Assembly (NCBI GenBank): GCA_035048495.1
Contig: CM068549.1
Location: 15,471,103 to 15,535,102, forward strand
DNA length: 64,000 nt
Source of the DNA: Euptelea pleiosperma
Lineage: Eukaryota > Streptophyta > Magnoliopsida > Ranunculales > Eupteleaceae
Direction: 5' to 3'
The stretch's first letter is position 1. Each line of letters begins with the position of its first letter. The notes under the pieces were generated by a model, which saw only the letters and a list, made by a program, of their open reading frames with translations, had not been told where the DNA came from and did no database searches. Positions 22,021 through 34,000 of the stretch are shown piece by piece. The position numbers and the translations under genes are program-made.

Positions 22021-25000
22021 GTATGAAACTGTATTCCACTGTTGAGATTGCTTCAGATTAGTGCAATTAATGGGATATCTTAGTTTCTTTTCAACTTTTT
22101 GCATAAATTTCCAATCCTAACATATATATCCATTTTTTATCAGACTCGAAAGTATTTGGATGCATGGTGTGTATTTTTTTGGGCGACAACGCCGTCACTT
22201 TTCTCTCTGTCCACATTTGGGCTCTTCACACTAACAGGGCATCCACTAAATGCGGCAACGGTATTTTCTGCGTAGATGTGATATCTCACTCATAAAGTTA
22301 AGTTTCAGCAATTCATTGTGGACAAACTGATTCCTTCTGTGCATACCTTATTTGCAGGTGTTCACATGTCTTGCTCTGTTCAATACCTTGATCTCTCCAT
22401 TAAATTCATTTCCATGGGTCATTAATGGGTTGATTGATGTGAGTTGCCCCTATGTTATATTGTTGAATTGTAACCAGCATAGTATATTAGGCCTTTCTTG
22501 ATTGAAATGCTACATTCCTTCTGTACTGCATTCCAGGCCATCATATCTACTAGGCGGTTGAGCACATTCCTCTCCTGTTCTGAGCCTATTTCTGAATGGG
22601 TACATACAGCTGATTTGTCATCACCATCTCTCTCCAAAGGCCTGGATGATTCTACCCTTGAACATATGGCTGTTGTTGTCCGAAATGCATCTTGTGTTTG
22701 GTCAAACAGCAATGAGGAGGAACAAAGCTCAGTGTTGAATCACATAACTCTTGACATTCCTAAGGGATTCCTTGTTGCAGTAATCGGAGAGGTTATGACT
22801 GTGCTTCAGGAGTTCCAAGATTTCCTTCTTACTTGTTCATAATTTATTTTTCTCTAACATTGCGCATTGATGGCAGCAAGGTATTAAATTTTGATTTTGA
22901 GGTATATTTGGACCAGCCTGAAAATGGAAGTATTTTGACCAGTGTTGGAATAATACAATTTTCATGGAAACATGGTGAAATTTTTTGTTGAAACTAGAGA
23001 AAATCATAAATCAAGTATTAACACACTCATAAGCCATCAAACTGTAATAAACAGCCATATGGAGTGTGGAAATAAATGTTTTGTTACATGTTTTTGCAAG
23101 TATGTGAGAGCCTAACAGCTAAAAACAGTTGTAATTACACATGAAAATGATTATAGTCATCAAAATAGAGATTACATGACTCATGGGAAGGTCACAACTC
23201 ACAGACATACAGACCCTTGGCCCCATTGCCACCATCCTGGTTAAAACCTTGAGAGAACTGATGCCAAATATAATTACAGTAATGGGTCCATGATATGATG
23301 TACATGGTACAAGTTCTAATAATCCTAGACATATTGCCCGTATTTCTAAAGACTAATACCCACTGGTGGGGTGTCCATGTAGACTTCTTCCAGCAAATGA
23401 CAATGCAAGAAGACATTCTTCACATCGATCTGGTGGAGTTCCCAAAAAAAGTTGTTAGCCAAAGATAAAAAGAACCCGAATAGAATTCATCTTCGCTACC
23501 GGAGCGAAGGTCTCCAGATAATCGATCCCTAGGTTGTGAATAGCCTTTGGCAACTAATCTGACGTTGTACCTATCAACAGATCCATCTGACTTGTACTTC
23601 ACTGTGAACACCCACTTACAACCAGCAGATTTCTTCCCCCTTTAATAGCAGTACCAGTTCCTAGGTGTCATTTTTGTCTAGCGCCTTCATTTCTTCTGAC
23701 ATAGCTTGCTTCCAATGTGGATTGGCTAATGCCTCTTTGACACTGGAAGGGATGGAAACAGGAGACAAAGAAGCTACAAAGGAATGATAAGATGGAGACA
23801 AGGCATGGTAGGAAACAAACTAGGAAATTGGATGCAAAGTGCAACTACATTTACCTTTGCAAAGTGCAATAGGAACCTCAATATTGGGGGGTTGACTTGG
23901 CTCCTCAAGGATATGGCATGGTGGATCAGCGGGGACTTTCTTATCTCGTCTGCTGTAGACATTGCTATAGAGATTAGGCATTGGTGTAACGGGTCTCATA
24001 TTGTCCTCAAGTGTAGTAGGTACTGGAATGAGAGGTAGAGGGACGATGGAAGATGACCCGGAAAGGGATTCATTTCACTAGCCTTCGCAAACCACTCCCC
24101 CTGGATAGGACCCTATGGATGAACAGGATAGTAAGGTTGGTCCTCAAAAAAGTGACATCCATCATGACAAACAGACGGCGAGAAGGTGGGTGGTAGCACT
24201 TGTAGCCTTTCTGAGAAGAAGAAGAACTAAGAAACACACACTTGAATGCTTTAGGGTCAAGCTTAGTATGTGCAGGACCCAAGATATGGACAAAACACAT
24301 GCACCCAAAGACTTTTGTGGAAACAGGAAACAAGGGACGATTTGGAGACAGAACTCCAAAAGATGTCTGGAAATTCAAGACACTAAAAGGGGTCTGGCTA
24401 ATGATGTAACAAGCAGTGAGGACGACATGAAACCAAAAGTGTTGGGGAACATTCATCCCAATAAGCAATGATCGCCCGATTTCCAATAGATGACGATTCT
24501 TTCGCTCTTTAGTTCTATTATGTTGCAGTGTAGAAACACGTGATGTTTGTTGTTCGATCCCCTAATCTGCACAGAACTATCTCAGACCACCATAAGTGCA
24601 CTCTCTCCCATTAGCAGAACGAAGGATCTTAATCTTCTTTCCAAACTGAGTATGTACCATAAGATGAAAATTTTTAAAGATGGAGTAAACATCATCTTTG
24701 TTTTTCATCATGTGCACCCACATACATCTGCAGGGCCGTCTCGATACAAGTTGAGGCCTAAGGCAAAAACTACTCTGCCTTTTTTTATATTTAATATATT
24801 AATATATATGGTATTCATTAATTAAAAAAATTAAACTCTCTATATTATTGGAAATCTTTAGATAATTTTTTTTGATAATCAAAAACTAGGAAAAAAAATT
24901 AGATGTAGAGGACTCCGTTGTAGTCAAAGCAAAGGACTCTCGTGGCCCTACATAGATCTTTTTGGGCCCAATGACTGCGTGGATGTTCAGCCCACCTATT

Positions 25001-28000
25001 GATAGATAAACACACTTTTTTTTTATAAAAATTGATAGATAAACACACTAAAAATCAACTTGATTGATTATTTCTAACCATTGGATTTACTACCCAAAAA
25101 ACATGCTTGAATCTAACGGCTAGAATTGTTAATGTCACAGACCAGACTTTAGGGTTAGGGTTTCACATGGTTTTAAGAAGAAGGTTAAGAGCTTCTATTC
25201 AAGATAAAAGATGGATGTTACATTAGTTAGGGTTGGGCTATTTATAGCCTACATAGAAAAGAGCTGAAATAAAGATAAAAAGGACTAAAATACCCTTAGA
25301 GGGCTATACTATGCTAAGTACAAAAATAACTATCTACTATAATCTCTAACACCCCCCTTCAAACTCATGATGTAACGGTAAGAAGCATCGAGAGAGTTTG
25401 TCAAGTAGAAAGTGAAAATGAGTAGTAGTGTGAGACTTCGTAAAGAAATCAGCCAGCTACATCTGAGAGGAGACATAGGGAAGAGTAAGAAGGCACTGTT
25501 GAAGACACTGGCGCACAAAGTGACAGTCAATTTCAATGTGCTTGGTACGCTCATGAAAAATAGAGTTGTGTGCAATCTGAACAGCACTCTTATTGTCACA
25601 GAACATCGGCGTAGGTGCAGAGAGAGGAACACCAAGATCACTAAGCAGACGTCGAAGCCAAACAATCTCTTGAGCGGTGGAAGCCATAGTACGATACTCA
25701 GCCTCAGCAGAGGATCGCGAAATGACAGTCTGTTTCTTGCTCCGCCAAGAGATCAAGGACTCACCCAAGAAAACACAAAATCCAGTGGTGGATTTGCGAT
25801 CCGTAACATCACCGGCCCAGTCAGCATCAGAGTAGGCAAGCAGCTCCAAAGAAGAGGATGATGAAAGAAGTAGACTCTGAAATAAGGTGCCCCGTAGATA
25901 GCGAAGAATCCGAATAACAACGGCCCAGTGAACACTAGTAGGAGCAGAGACAAACTGACTGACAATATGCACCGCATAAGTGATGTCAGGTCGAGTAATA
26001 GTCAGATTCACAAGGCTGCCAACAATGGTACGATACAGCGTTGGATCATCAAGCGGAACACCATCAGAGGGAGCAAGTCGCACATGAAGCTCAAGAGGAG
26101 TATCCACAGTCCCAGTATCAGTAAGACGAGCCCGCTCAAGAATATCTGAGGCATACTTGGACTGAGAAAGCAAGTAGCCTCGAGGAGAGGAGGCGACTTC
26201 AGTGCCAAGAAAATACCTAAGAGTCCCCAAATCCTTCATCTCAAACTCATGATGGAGTTGAAGTTTCATAGAGGCAAGCCCAGCGATATCATCCCCAGTC
26301 AAAATAATATCATCCACATACAACAGGAGAAATACACTGCCAGCAGCTGAAGTGCGAAGAAACAAAGTAGGATCAGAGGCGCTCGGAAGAAAACCATACT
26401 GATGAATGACAGTTGAGAATTTCTCAAACCAAGTATGAGGGGCTTGCTTGAGACCATATAGAGCCTTCTGTAGGCGACAAACCTCACCAGGCTGATGAGG
26501 AACCCCAGGGGGAGGAGTTATGTACACCTCCTCAGTCAAGTCACCATTCAGGAAGGCATTCATGACATCCATCTGCGATAAAGACCACTGACGAACAGAT
26601 GCAATAGCAATCAATAGGCGAATTGTGGTCATCTTGGCTGCAGGAGCAAAAGTCTCCTCATAGTCAATCTCATACTCCTAAGTGAAACCACGAGCAACAA
26701 TGCGGGCCTTATAATGTTCAACAGAACCATCAGACTTGGTTTTAATTTTAAAGATCCATCGGCTACTAACGGCATGTTAGTCAGGCAGTAGGGGCTGCAA
26801 GTCCGAAGTAGCGGTCCCGTGTAAGGCCGAAAGTTCCTCATCTATGGCCTGGTGCCAACGAGGATCAACGTTGGCCTCCTTATAGGAGGTAGGCTCAGAA
26901 TGACCATGGATAGTGGTGAGAAATGAGGCAAATTCAGCTGAATAGCAAGAGTTGGAGAAACCCAACTTCTGAGGTGGACGCCGAGTCCTCTGCGGATATC
27001 TGGGAGCAGTACGCTCAATACTGCTGGGATCCGAAGAGACAGTAGTGGGATCAGTCTCTGAAGGAGAAGGCATAGGAATCAGATCTGAAAAAGGATCCAC
27101 ATAAATCAGATCAGATGGCTGAATCTCTCTCGACCGATCAGGAATCTGAAACAGAGGAATACGCTCCAAGAAAATAACATGCCGAGATACATATAGTTTT
27201 CGCCCAAGAGAATCATAACACCGGTACCCCTTCTGAGTATCGTTGTATCCCAGGAAGACACACATAATAGATCTGCGAGATAGTTTGCCGCGATCAACAG
27301 AATGACAAAGGACAAAACAAGTGCATCCAAAAACCTTCAGAGAGGTGTAGTCAGGAGCTCTCCCATACAACCTCTCGTAGGGGGATATACCAGCAGTCAG
27401 AGTAGTCCGAAGTCAGATAATTAAGTGCACAGCAGTAAGAACAGCTTCGCCCCAAAAGACACTAGTAATAGAAGCAGAAAGAGACATAGATCTAGCAGTC
27501 TCCATAATATGACGATGCTTGCGCTCTGAAACGCCATTCTGTTGGGGAGTGTCAGTACAAGAGGACTGATGAATAGTCCCATCAGAAGCTAGAAGATCAC
27601 CAAAATCACCAGAGGTGTACTCACCACCCAAGTCTCCACGAAAACATTTAATAACACAGGAAAACTGAGTCTGAATCATAGATTGAAAAGCAATAAAAAT
27701 AGACAGAAATTCAGAATGTCGTTTCATCAAGAAAACCCAACAGTAACGAGAATAATCATCAATGAAAGACACAAAATAACGAGACCCCCCTTTGGTAGCA
27801 AGAGGAGCCAGTCCCCACACATCAAAATGAACTAAATCAAAAGGAGCAGAAGAGACAGAGGTACTATGAGAAAAAGGTAAAGCAGTAAATTTTCCAAGTT
27901 TGCATCCACTACAATCAGAAATGTCATGACAAGATAGATCCCCCAAAGCACTAGTAGAGACAAGGTACTTTAGGCGGGACCCTGAAACATGGCCTAATCT

Positions 28001-31000
28001 AGAGTGCCATAAGTAATAATCACTAGATGTAGGGCCAAGTCTGAAAGATGAAGTATCAACAGCAGAAACAGAAGGAACTAAGGAAGCAGAAGACATTGCA
28101 GAAGCTCTGTCAGGGTAGTGAAATGCTTCTAAGACGTACAGACCGCCTTCTTTATGACCGGTCCCAATCAACCTGCGAGAATGACGGTCCTGCACAAAAC
28201 AACGAGAGTCGGAAAAAGAAACAAGACAACCAGAGTGACAAAGTTGACTAACAGAAATAAGACTCAGAGTAAGCTGGGGAAGAAAATAAACATCAGGCAG
28301 AGATAGCTGAAAAAAAGAAACAGAACCAACTCCAGTTAATGACATGGAGGTGCCATTAGCTGCAAAGATACTCATAACCTGTGAAGGAGAAGTAAGAGTG
28401 AGAAATAAAGAGCTATCATGAGTCATATGATGAGTAGCACCATAATCAAATATCCATGTGGTCGGACGACTACCTGGGGAGGCCCCAGAAGAGGAGCCAG
28501 CAAAGGGAACTATATCAGGACGCTGAAGAAGAAAGTGCTCCATCTGAGCTGCCACATCACCAAAAGAAGTGTCACTGTAAGATGAGAATGCAGTCGAAAC
28601 TGGAGGAGTCAGAGGCATAAGCGCCTGATGAGATGGGTGAGCATGATGGCCTGGAGGAGGACGTGGCTGAAACTGTGGTGGAGGACCCCAAAACTACTGC
28701 TGAGGTACCCCTCCATATGGAGATTGTGGGGCAGGACCTCGAAACTGCTGCGGATAGGAAAATGGTCCTCTAAGCTGTGGCTGAAGCTTCTTGGGACACT
28801 GACTCTTCCAATGGCCCTTCTGGTGACAAAAGGCACGCTCATCACTGGCAGGCTTGTGATGTGACTGATTCTTCGAAATAGCACTAGGCTGAAACCTGGA
28901 CTGAGCAGCTAAAACAGACTGGAAGGGGGCAGCAGGGATCCCCTTTCCTGTATGAGTCCTGAAATGAGTCTCCTCTGCCAGAAGCTCACTAACAACAGCA
29001 TCAATAGTAGGAAGAGGACTACGGTGAAGGATGGAGCCCCGAAGTCCCTCAAAATCATCTCTCAAAGCAATTAGAAACTGAACCAAACGCTGTTCATCCC
29101 GATAGGTGATGTACGATTTTACAGAACTCAAATCAGATTGTTTCGTGAGTGCTAACTGATCCCACAAAGTAGTCATGGCATTATAAAATTCTTGAATGCT
29201 CCTATCTCCTTGTCTCAAGCCCCGTATGTCGGATTCAAGCTGATAGCGCTTGGCAAAGTTGGATTGACTATACAACTTGGCAAGATGATCCCACATTTCC
29301 TTGGCTGTGGAAAATTTTGCCAGTTGCATGCCAATAGATCAATCAACGGAGTTGTTAATCCATGTGATGATCTTAGAATTTGCCACATTCCATTTAAGGA
29401 GATCTGAATCATATGTTTCCTTAGTCTCATCAGTAGGGGATGATGTCGTCCCAACAACATGACTCCACATTTGTTTGCCATTCAAAAAGATGGTGCATAA
29501 CATGAGACCAAAAGCCATAATTATCTCCAACAAGTTTTTCTGAAATGGCTTGAAGAGAATCTGATCGTTCCTCACCCATAATGAACTCCGAAAAGAACAA
29601 AAGAAACCCAAAGTAAAGAAAGACAAGGCTAAAAAACCAGCCCACAGATGTCAGATCAGAGAAAAAGAACAAGGGAGATCAGAAAAGGATGTAAAAAAAA
29701 GAAAAGAAATCAAGGATGATAGCTAGAGGGGGTGTGGAAGATCATTGACAGTCCAAATCTGTCCAAAAAGGAGCCAGGCGGTAACTAGTTTGGATAAACA
29801 TAATCAAAACTCACTCAAAACTGATCCAAAGAGAGTGAGAGATGGTTCGTAGGAAAGCTAGGATAGAGGGGAAGAGAAACGAACCAGCAAGAGGAGCCAA
29901 GAAGTCCTCTTAAGGTTCCACAGTCAAAAATGGCGGTAAACAGGTGTTGAATATTGCAGACAGAGAAAATTCAAAAACTCCATGAAGATGATGCTAAAAA
30001 ATTCAGCAAAAATAACCATAAATCTCCAAAAATTATTTACCATCAGATGGGAGGTTCGTGAGAAAAGTAGCTCGACCAGATGCTGACGTCAGCAGTGTAT
30101 AATGATGACGTCATCATAACAGCGTCATCTCAAAGTTCGTGCCTTGCTTCTAAAGCATTGTTCCAGCTCTGATACCATGTTAATTATTTCTAACCATGAT
30201 TATTTCTAACCATTGGATTTACTACCCAAAAAACATGCTTGAATCCAACAGCTAGAATTGTTAATGTCACAAACCAGACTTTAGGGTTGGGGTTTCACAT
30301 GGTTTTAAGAAGAAGAAGGTTAAGAGCTTCTATTCAAGATAAAAGATGGATGTTACATTAGTTAGGGTTGGGCTATTTATAGCCTACATAAAAAAGAGCT
30401 GAAATAAAGATAAAAAGGACTAAAATACCCTTAGAGGGCTATACTATGCTAAATACAAAAATAACTATCTACTATAATCTCTAACAAGAATCATGTTCTA
30501 AAAAGTACTGAAATCCATGACTAGAGCTAATCAATCAGGTTGATTTTTGGTTTGTATATCCAATAAGAGGTGGGCTAAAAATACATTTGGTTAATGGGAC
30601 TTGGGCTGGGGGCCTTTTCTCACTAAGGGGCCTTAGGAGACCGACCGCCTAAATGGCATTGAGGTAGAGCCAGTCCTGTTCATTTGCTACAATCATCGAC
30701 AAAGGTAACAAAATAGCAGAAGCCCAGTAAAGAAGTAATAGGGGAAGGACCCCAAACATCAAAATGTATAATGGGAAAAAGAACTTTTTTTCAAACTTAT
30801 GGGAAAAGAGGAGCAACAATGTTTTCCCAATTGACAGACTTCACATTGAAACTTAGACACAGACATAGACTAAACAAAGACCAAAATAGATGATGCAAAT
30901 ACTGAAAAAAAAATATGACCTATTTATCCTGGATTTATTGACCTCCCTACTACAACTATGAAACGTTTGTGCTCGTGCTGGAATGTCAAGAGTGTACACA

Positions 31001-34000
31001 CCATCCGCTTCACGACCACTGCCAATCATCCTCTTTGTTGTAAAGTCCTGGAAGATACAATGAGAGGGAAAAAACGTCACATTGCAGTTCAAAGTTTTGG
31101 TAATGCTACTAACAAATACAAGATTAGTAGTAAGGTTAGGGACATGTAAAACATTGGATAAAGGAAGACTAGGAGAGATTGTGATGGTTCCTTTACCAAC
31201 TATAGATGATAAAAAAACATCAGCTAAACGAACTTCATCCCTTCCTAAACAAAGATTGTAGGAATGAAAGGACGAAGACATACCCGTCATGTCGTCAGAA
31301 GCTCCTAAATTGATGATCCAGGAGGTGGACTGAAATATAGACACGTGATGGCAGAGGCAAAGGTACCTATGTGGGCAAACAAGTATGTAGTTGTGGAACC
31401 CTCCAACTGAGATATAAGAGCGTGCTACCTATCAAAATCTGCCTGGGAAAAAGGTACTGATGCCGCAGGGGTCGTCGTCTGGGAGCTGGGTGGATCATCT
31501 GTCATGTCATTGTTGGATGTATTGTGGGCTGATTAAAGTCTGCCCTTAGGCGAAAATGTGGTTGGACGGCCAACTAGATCCCAACATGTTACTCTAAGAT
31601 GCCCAAACTTTCCACAATGATCACATTTGGGCCGCTCTCTACTAGAGGTAACCTATGTGTATTAGCCAAACTTCTTCCCCCTATAGCCTGCCTGCTAACC
31701 TGTATGTTTGCTGCCATGGCTGATTTGTCACTCACAGGAATATTCTGCTGTCCAATGGCCAATCTTATATTCTCCTCACTTTGAACATAAGAGTACATGG
31801 TATTGAAAGGAGGGAGTGGGTCTCTGCTCAGGATCTAAATGCGAACCATCTCAAACTCCGGATTCAAGCCAACAAGAAACTAAAAACGTCTCAACATGCC
31901 GATTGAACTGCTCACAGTCTTTGTTGCTTTCCCAGTCAAAAGGTAGGTAGTGGTCTAATACCTCCCACATATTACGCAACTCGAAGAAATAACTTGACTA
32001 TGGTTTCTCCCCCTGTTTGAGATGAGAGATGTTCTACTCTAAGTAATAGACTCTAGCACTACTCTGGGCCTGAGAATATGTCTAGGCTACTGATTCCTAA
32101 ATCTGCTGTGCAGTCTTGAAAAAACGATACCCTCAGCTAATCTGAGGCTACATCGAGAGCACCAGCCAAGACATGACCAAGGAGTTTTCAGCATCCCATT
32201 GGTCATAATGAGGATCTGTAATGCTGGTTTTTTTTCCTTCCCATTTAGATAACCCACCTTTCGTCTCCGTGGATGGCGAACTTCTCAGACTAGGCCCAGT
32301 ACAGGTAGTTCATACCATCAAGCGTGACTATTGTAATCTGGAGATTTGGATTCCCATCTCTGACATGTGATGTTCCAAATCTACTATTTGTAGTAGTAGT
32401 AGATGACTGTCCTGAAGTCTCTTATGACATGACTTTGGTAATGTTCTACAATTCAAAAAAATCCATAATACGCTAAATCACTTGAAAAAAACATACCCGA
32501 TAAGATATGACATTCGACTGACAGCTTTTCACTGCATCACGAACAAGAACCCTACTAATTTTTTCCTCAGGAAGGGGCTGTTACAGTCGTGACATGGATT
32601 GTGACAGCCAAATGGAGTGTCAAACCAAACCTGGAGAGTACCTGGAGACTAGCCCTAGGGTTTATAGGGGGTGTGACACCCTTAGGACACGCTTCTTGGG
32701 GGTGCAGTAATCTTGGGGAGAAAACCCCTACAGTTTTGGGAGGTGCAGCACCCTCGAAAAAAAAACCTTTTGGGTTTTTGAGAAAAATCCTTATAACCAA
32801 TTTGGAAGAAACGAAGAAGAGAAAAAACCTGTAGATCTTCTTGCTCTGATACCCAAGTTGAAATATAACCCCTAGAAGTGTGAGAGAAGATTGAGATACT
32901 TTATTACATGAGTTGGGTCCCTTTATATAAGCAAGTGGCCAAGATAGACTCAACTACTTATTTGATGTTGGATTAGAATAAAGAAAAAACAATCAAGGAC
33001 ACGTATGCTAACAATAACAACATAATGTTACGGTACCGGTTTCCATAATCAACGGAAGAATTACGTGTCACAGCATGCGAACTACTGGAAAGAACTCAAA
33101 GTATGTAAAACACATGCCAAAATGAAATAGACTGTTAACTACTATGTTCATCATTTTCTTATATTTTAATAATTTTTTATAACTTTTAGTTTATAAAATA
33201 CTAATAGTTTTAACTTTTAACTAATTAGAATAAACAATCAAATAAAAAATTAATTTACTTCATCAAATGAGTGTCGCAAAAATGAAGACTTGAGATGGAT
33301 GGATGAAAAAACTAGGAAACACAAAATTAGAACAAGCACATTCAAGGAAATCTAGGAATAGTCCCAATCGGAGATAAAATAGTGTAATGTCAATTGAGAT
33401 GGTGTGGGCACATACCAACAACGACACTAGTGAGAACGAGTGTTTTGGTACAAGTTGGAGGCCATAAAAGGAAGAGAGGCAGCAAAAATGACATGGAACG
33501 AGGTAGTAAGAAAGAATTTGAACACAGATGCCTTGACAGAAAACTTCAAATACCTCAAGATCCTATAGAGGAGATCAAGCTACAAGCCTACAACTTGAGG
33601 TGCGCATGCACACTAACTGGCCACACTTACAGCAATTGCAACTCTAGACCAGCTTACCTACATCAGGTGAAGAAAAATTAAAAAAAACTGTAATACATGC
33701 CATGGAGTCTGTTATCACTTTTTATTTTTATTTTTTGCTTCAGTAAAGTTTAAACCAGTTGCATAAGGAAGTTTTCTATATTTCGGAGAGAATGGTATAA
33801 ATCTACAATAAAATTCTTGAAGATCTAGAAATGCTTCATTTGTTCAACCGTTGGACAAATTAGCATTTGAATCTTGTAATTCATTTCTTTACATTCTTCT
33901 ATGATTACTAATGAATTCTAGCACCTTTGAACTAATTAGCTTTTGAATCTTGCACTTCATTTTTTTGACATTCTTCTCTGATTGTCTAATTAATTCTAGC

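Larger units (their letters stand above)
25127..30486 (-). mobile_element. Complete Ty1/copia element D
   Basis: The target duplication is AGAAT (25122-25126 and 30487-30491). LTRs are 25127-25351 and 30259-30486, with about four substitutions and one 3-bp indel between them, so it is young. The PBS complement is at 30166-30177 but is separated from the LTR by an 81-bp extra segment (30178-30258). It is a different copia lineage from A-C and E-J, by its gag and protease context. It is inserted in hAT M2. Confidence 0.93.
24731..30678. mobile_element. hAT-type element M2, split by copia D
   Basis: The left end CAGGGCCGTCTCG matches the right end of M1 in reverse, and the complement of its right end is CAGGACTGGCTCT. 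The flanks TACATCTG and TTCATTTG agree in 6 of 8 bases, and joining them restores the integrase alignment of copia E. Without copia D it is about 580 bp. It is non-coding and contains the same TGATTTTTGG/CCAAAAATCA foldback words as M1 and L. Confidence 0.75.
23362..32427 (-). pseudogene. copia E gag-pol remnant
   Basis: Gag begins near 32427. Protease reads [13 protein letters not shown], so the catalytic DSG has become NLG. Integrase resumes left of M2 with [20 protein letters not shown]. The RT part has [20 protein letters not shown] and [20 protein letters not shown]. There are many stops and frameshifts. It is non-functional. Confidence 0.8.
23362..33022 (-). mobile_element. Ty1/copia element E, 3'-truncated, host of nested inserts
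   Basis: It is a minus-strand copia relative of C and J. Its 5' LTR is about 32855-33022, next to a PBS complement GCTCTGATACC at 32843. Gag, protease, integrase and the first part of RT follow leftwards. Similarity ends at 23362 within RT (after EEVYMDTPP), so the 3' half and 3' LTR are missing. hAT element M2 (24731-30678) with copia D inside splits its integrase. It lies in an ABCC intron, antisense to the gene. Confidence 0.8.

Noticed and set aside
32567..32953. 128-codon minus-strand and 81-codon plus-strand frames
   Set aside because: They lie in the untranslated leader and LTR of copia E and overlap the primer-binding site.
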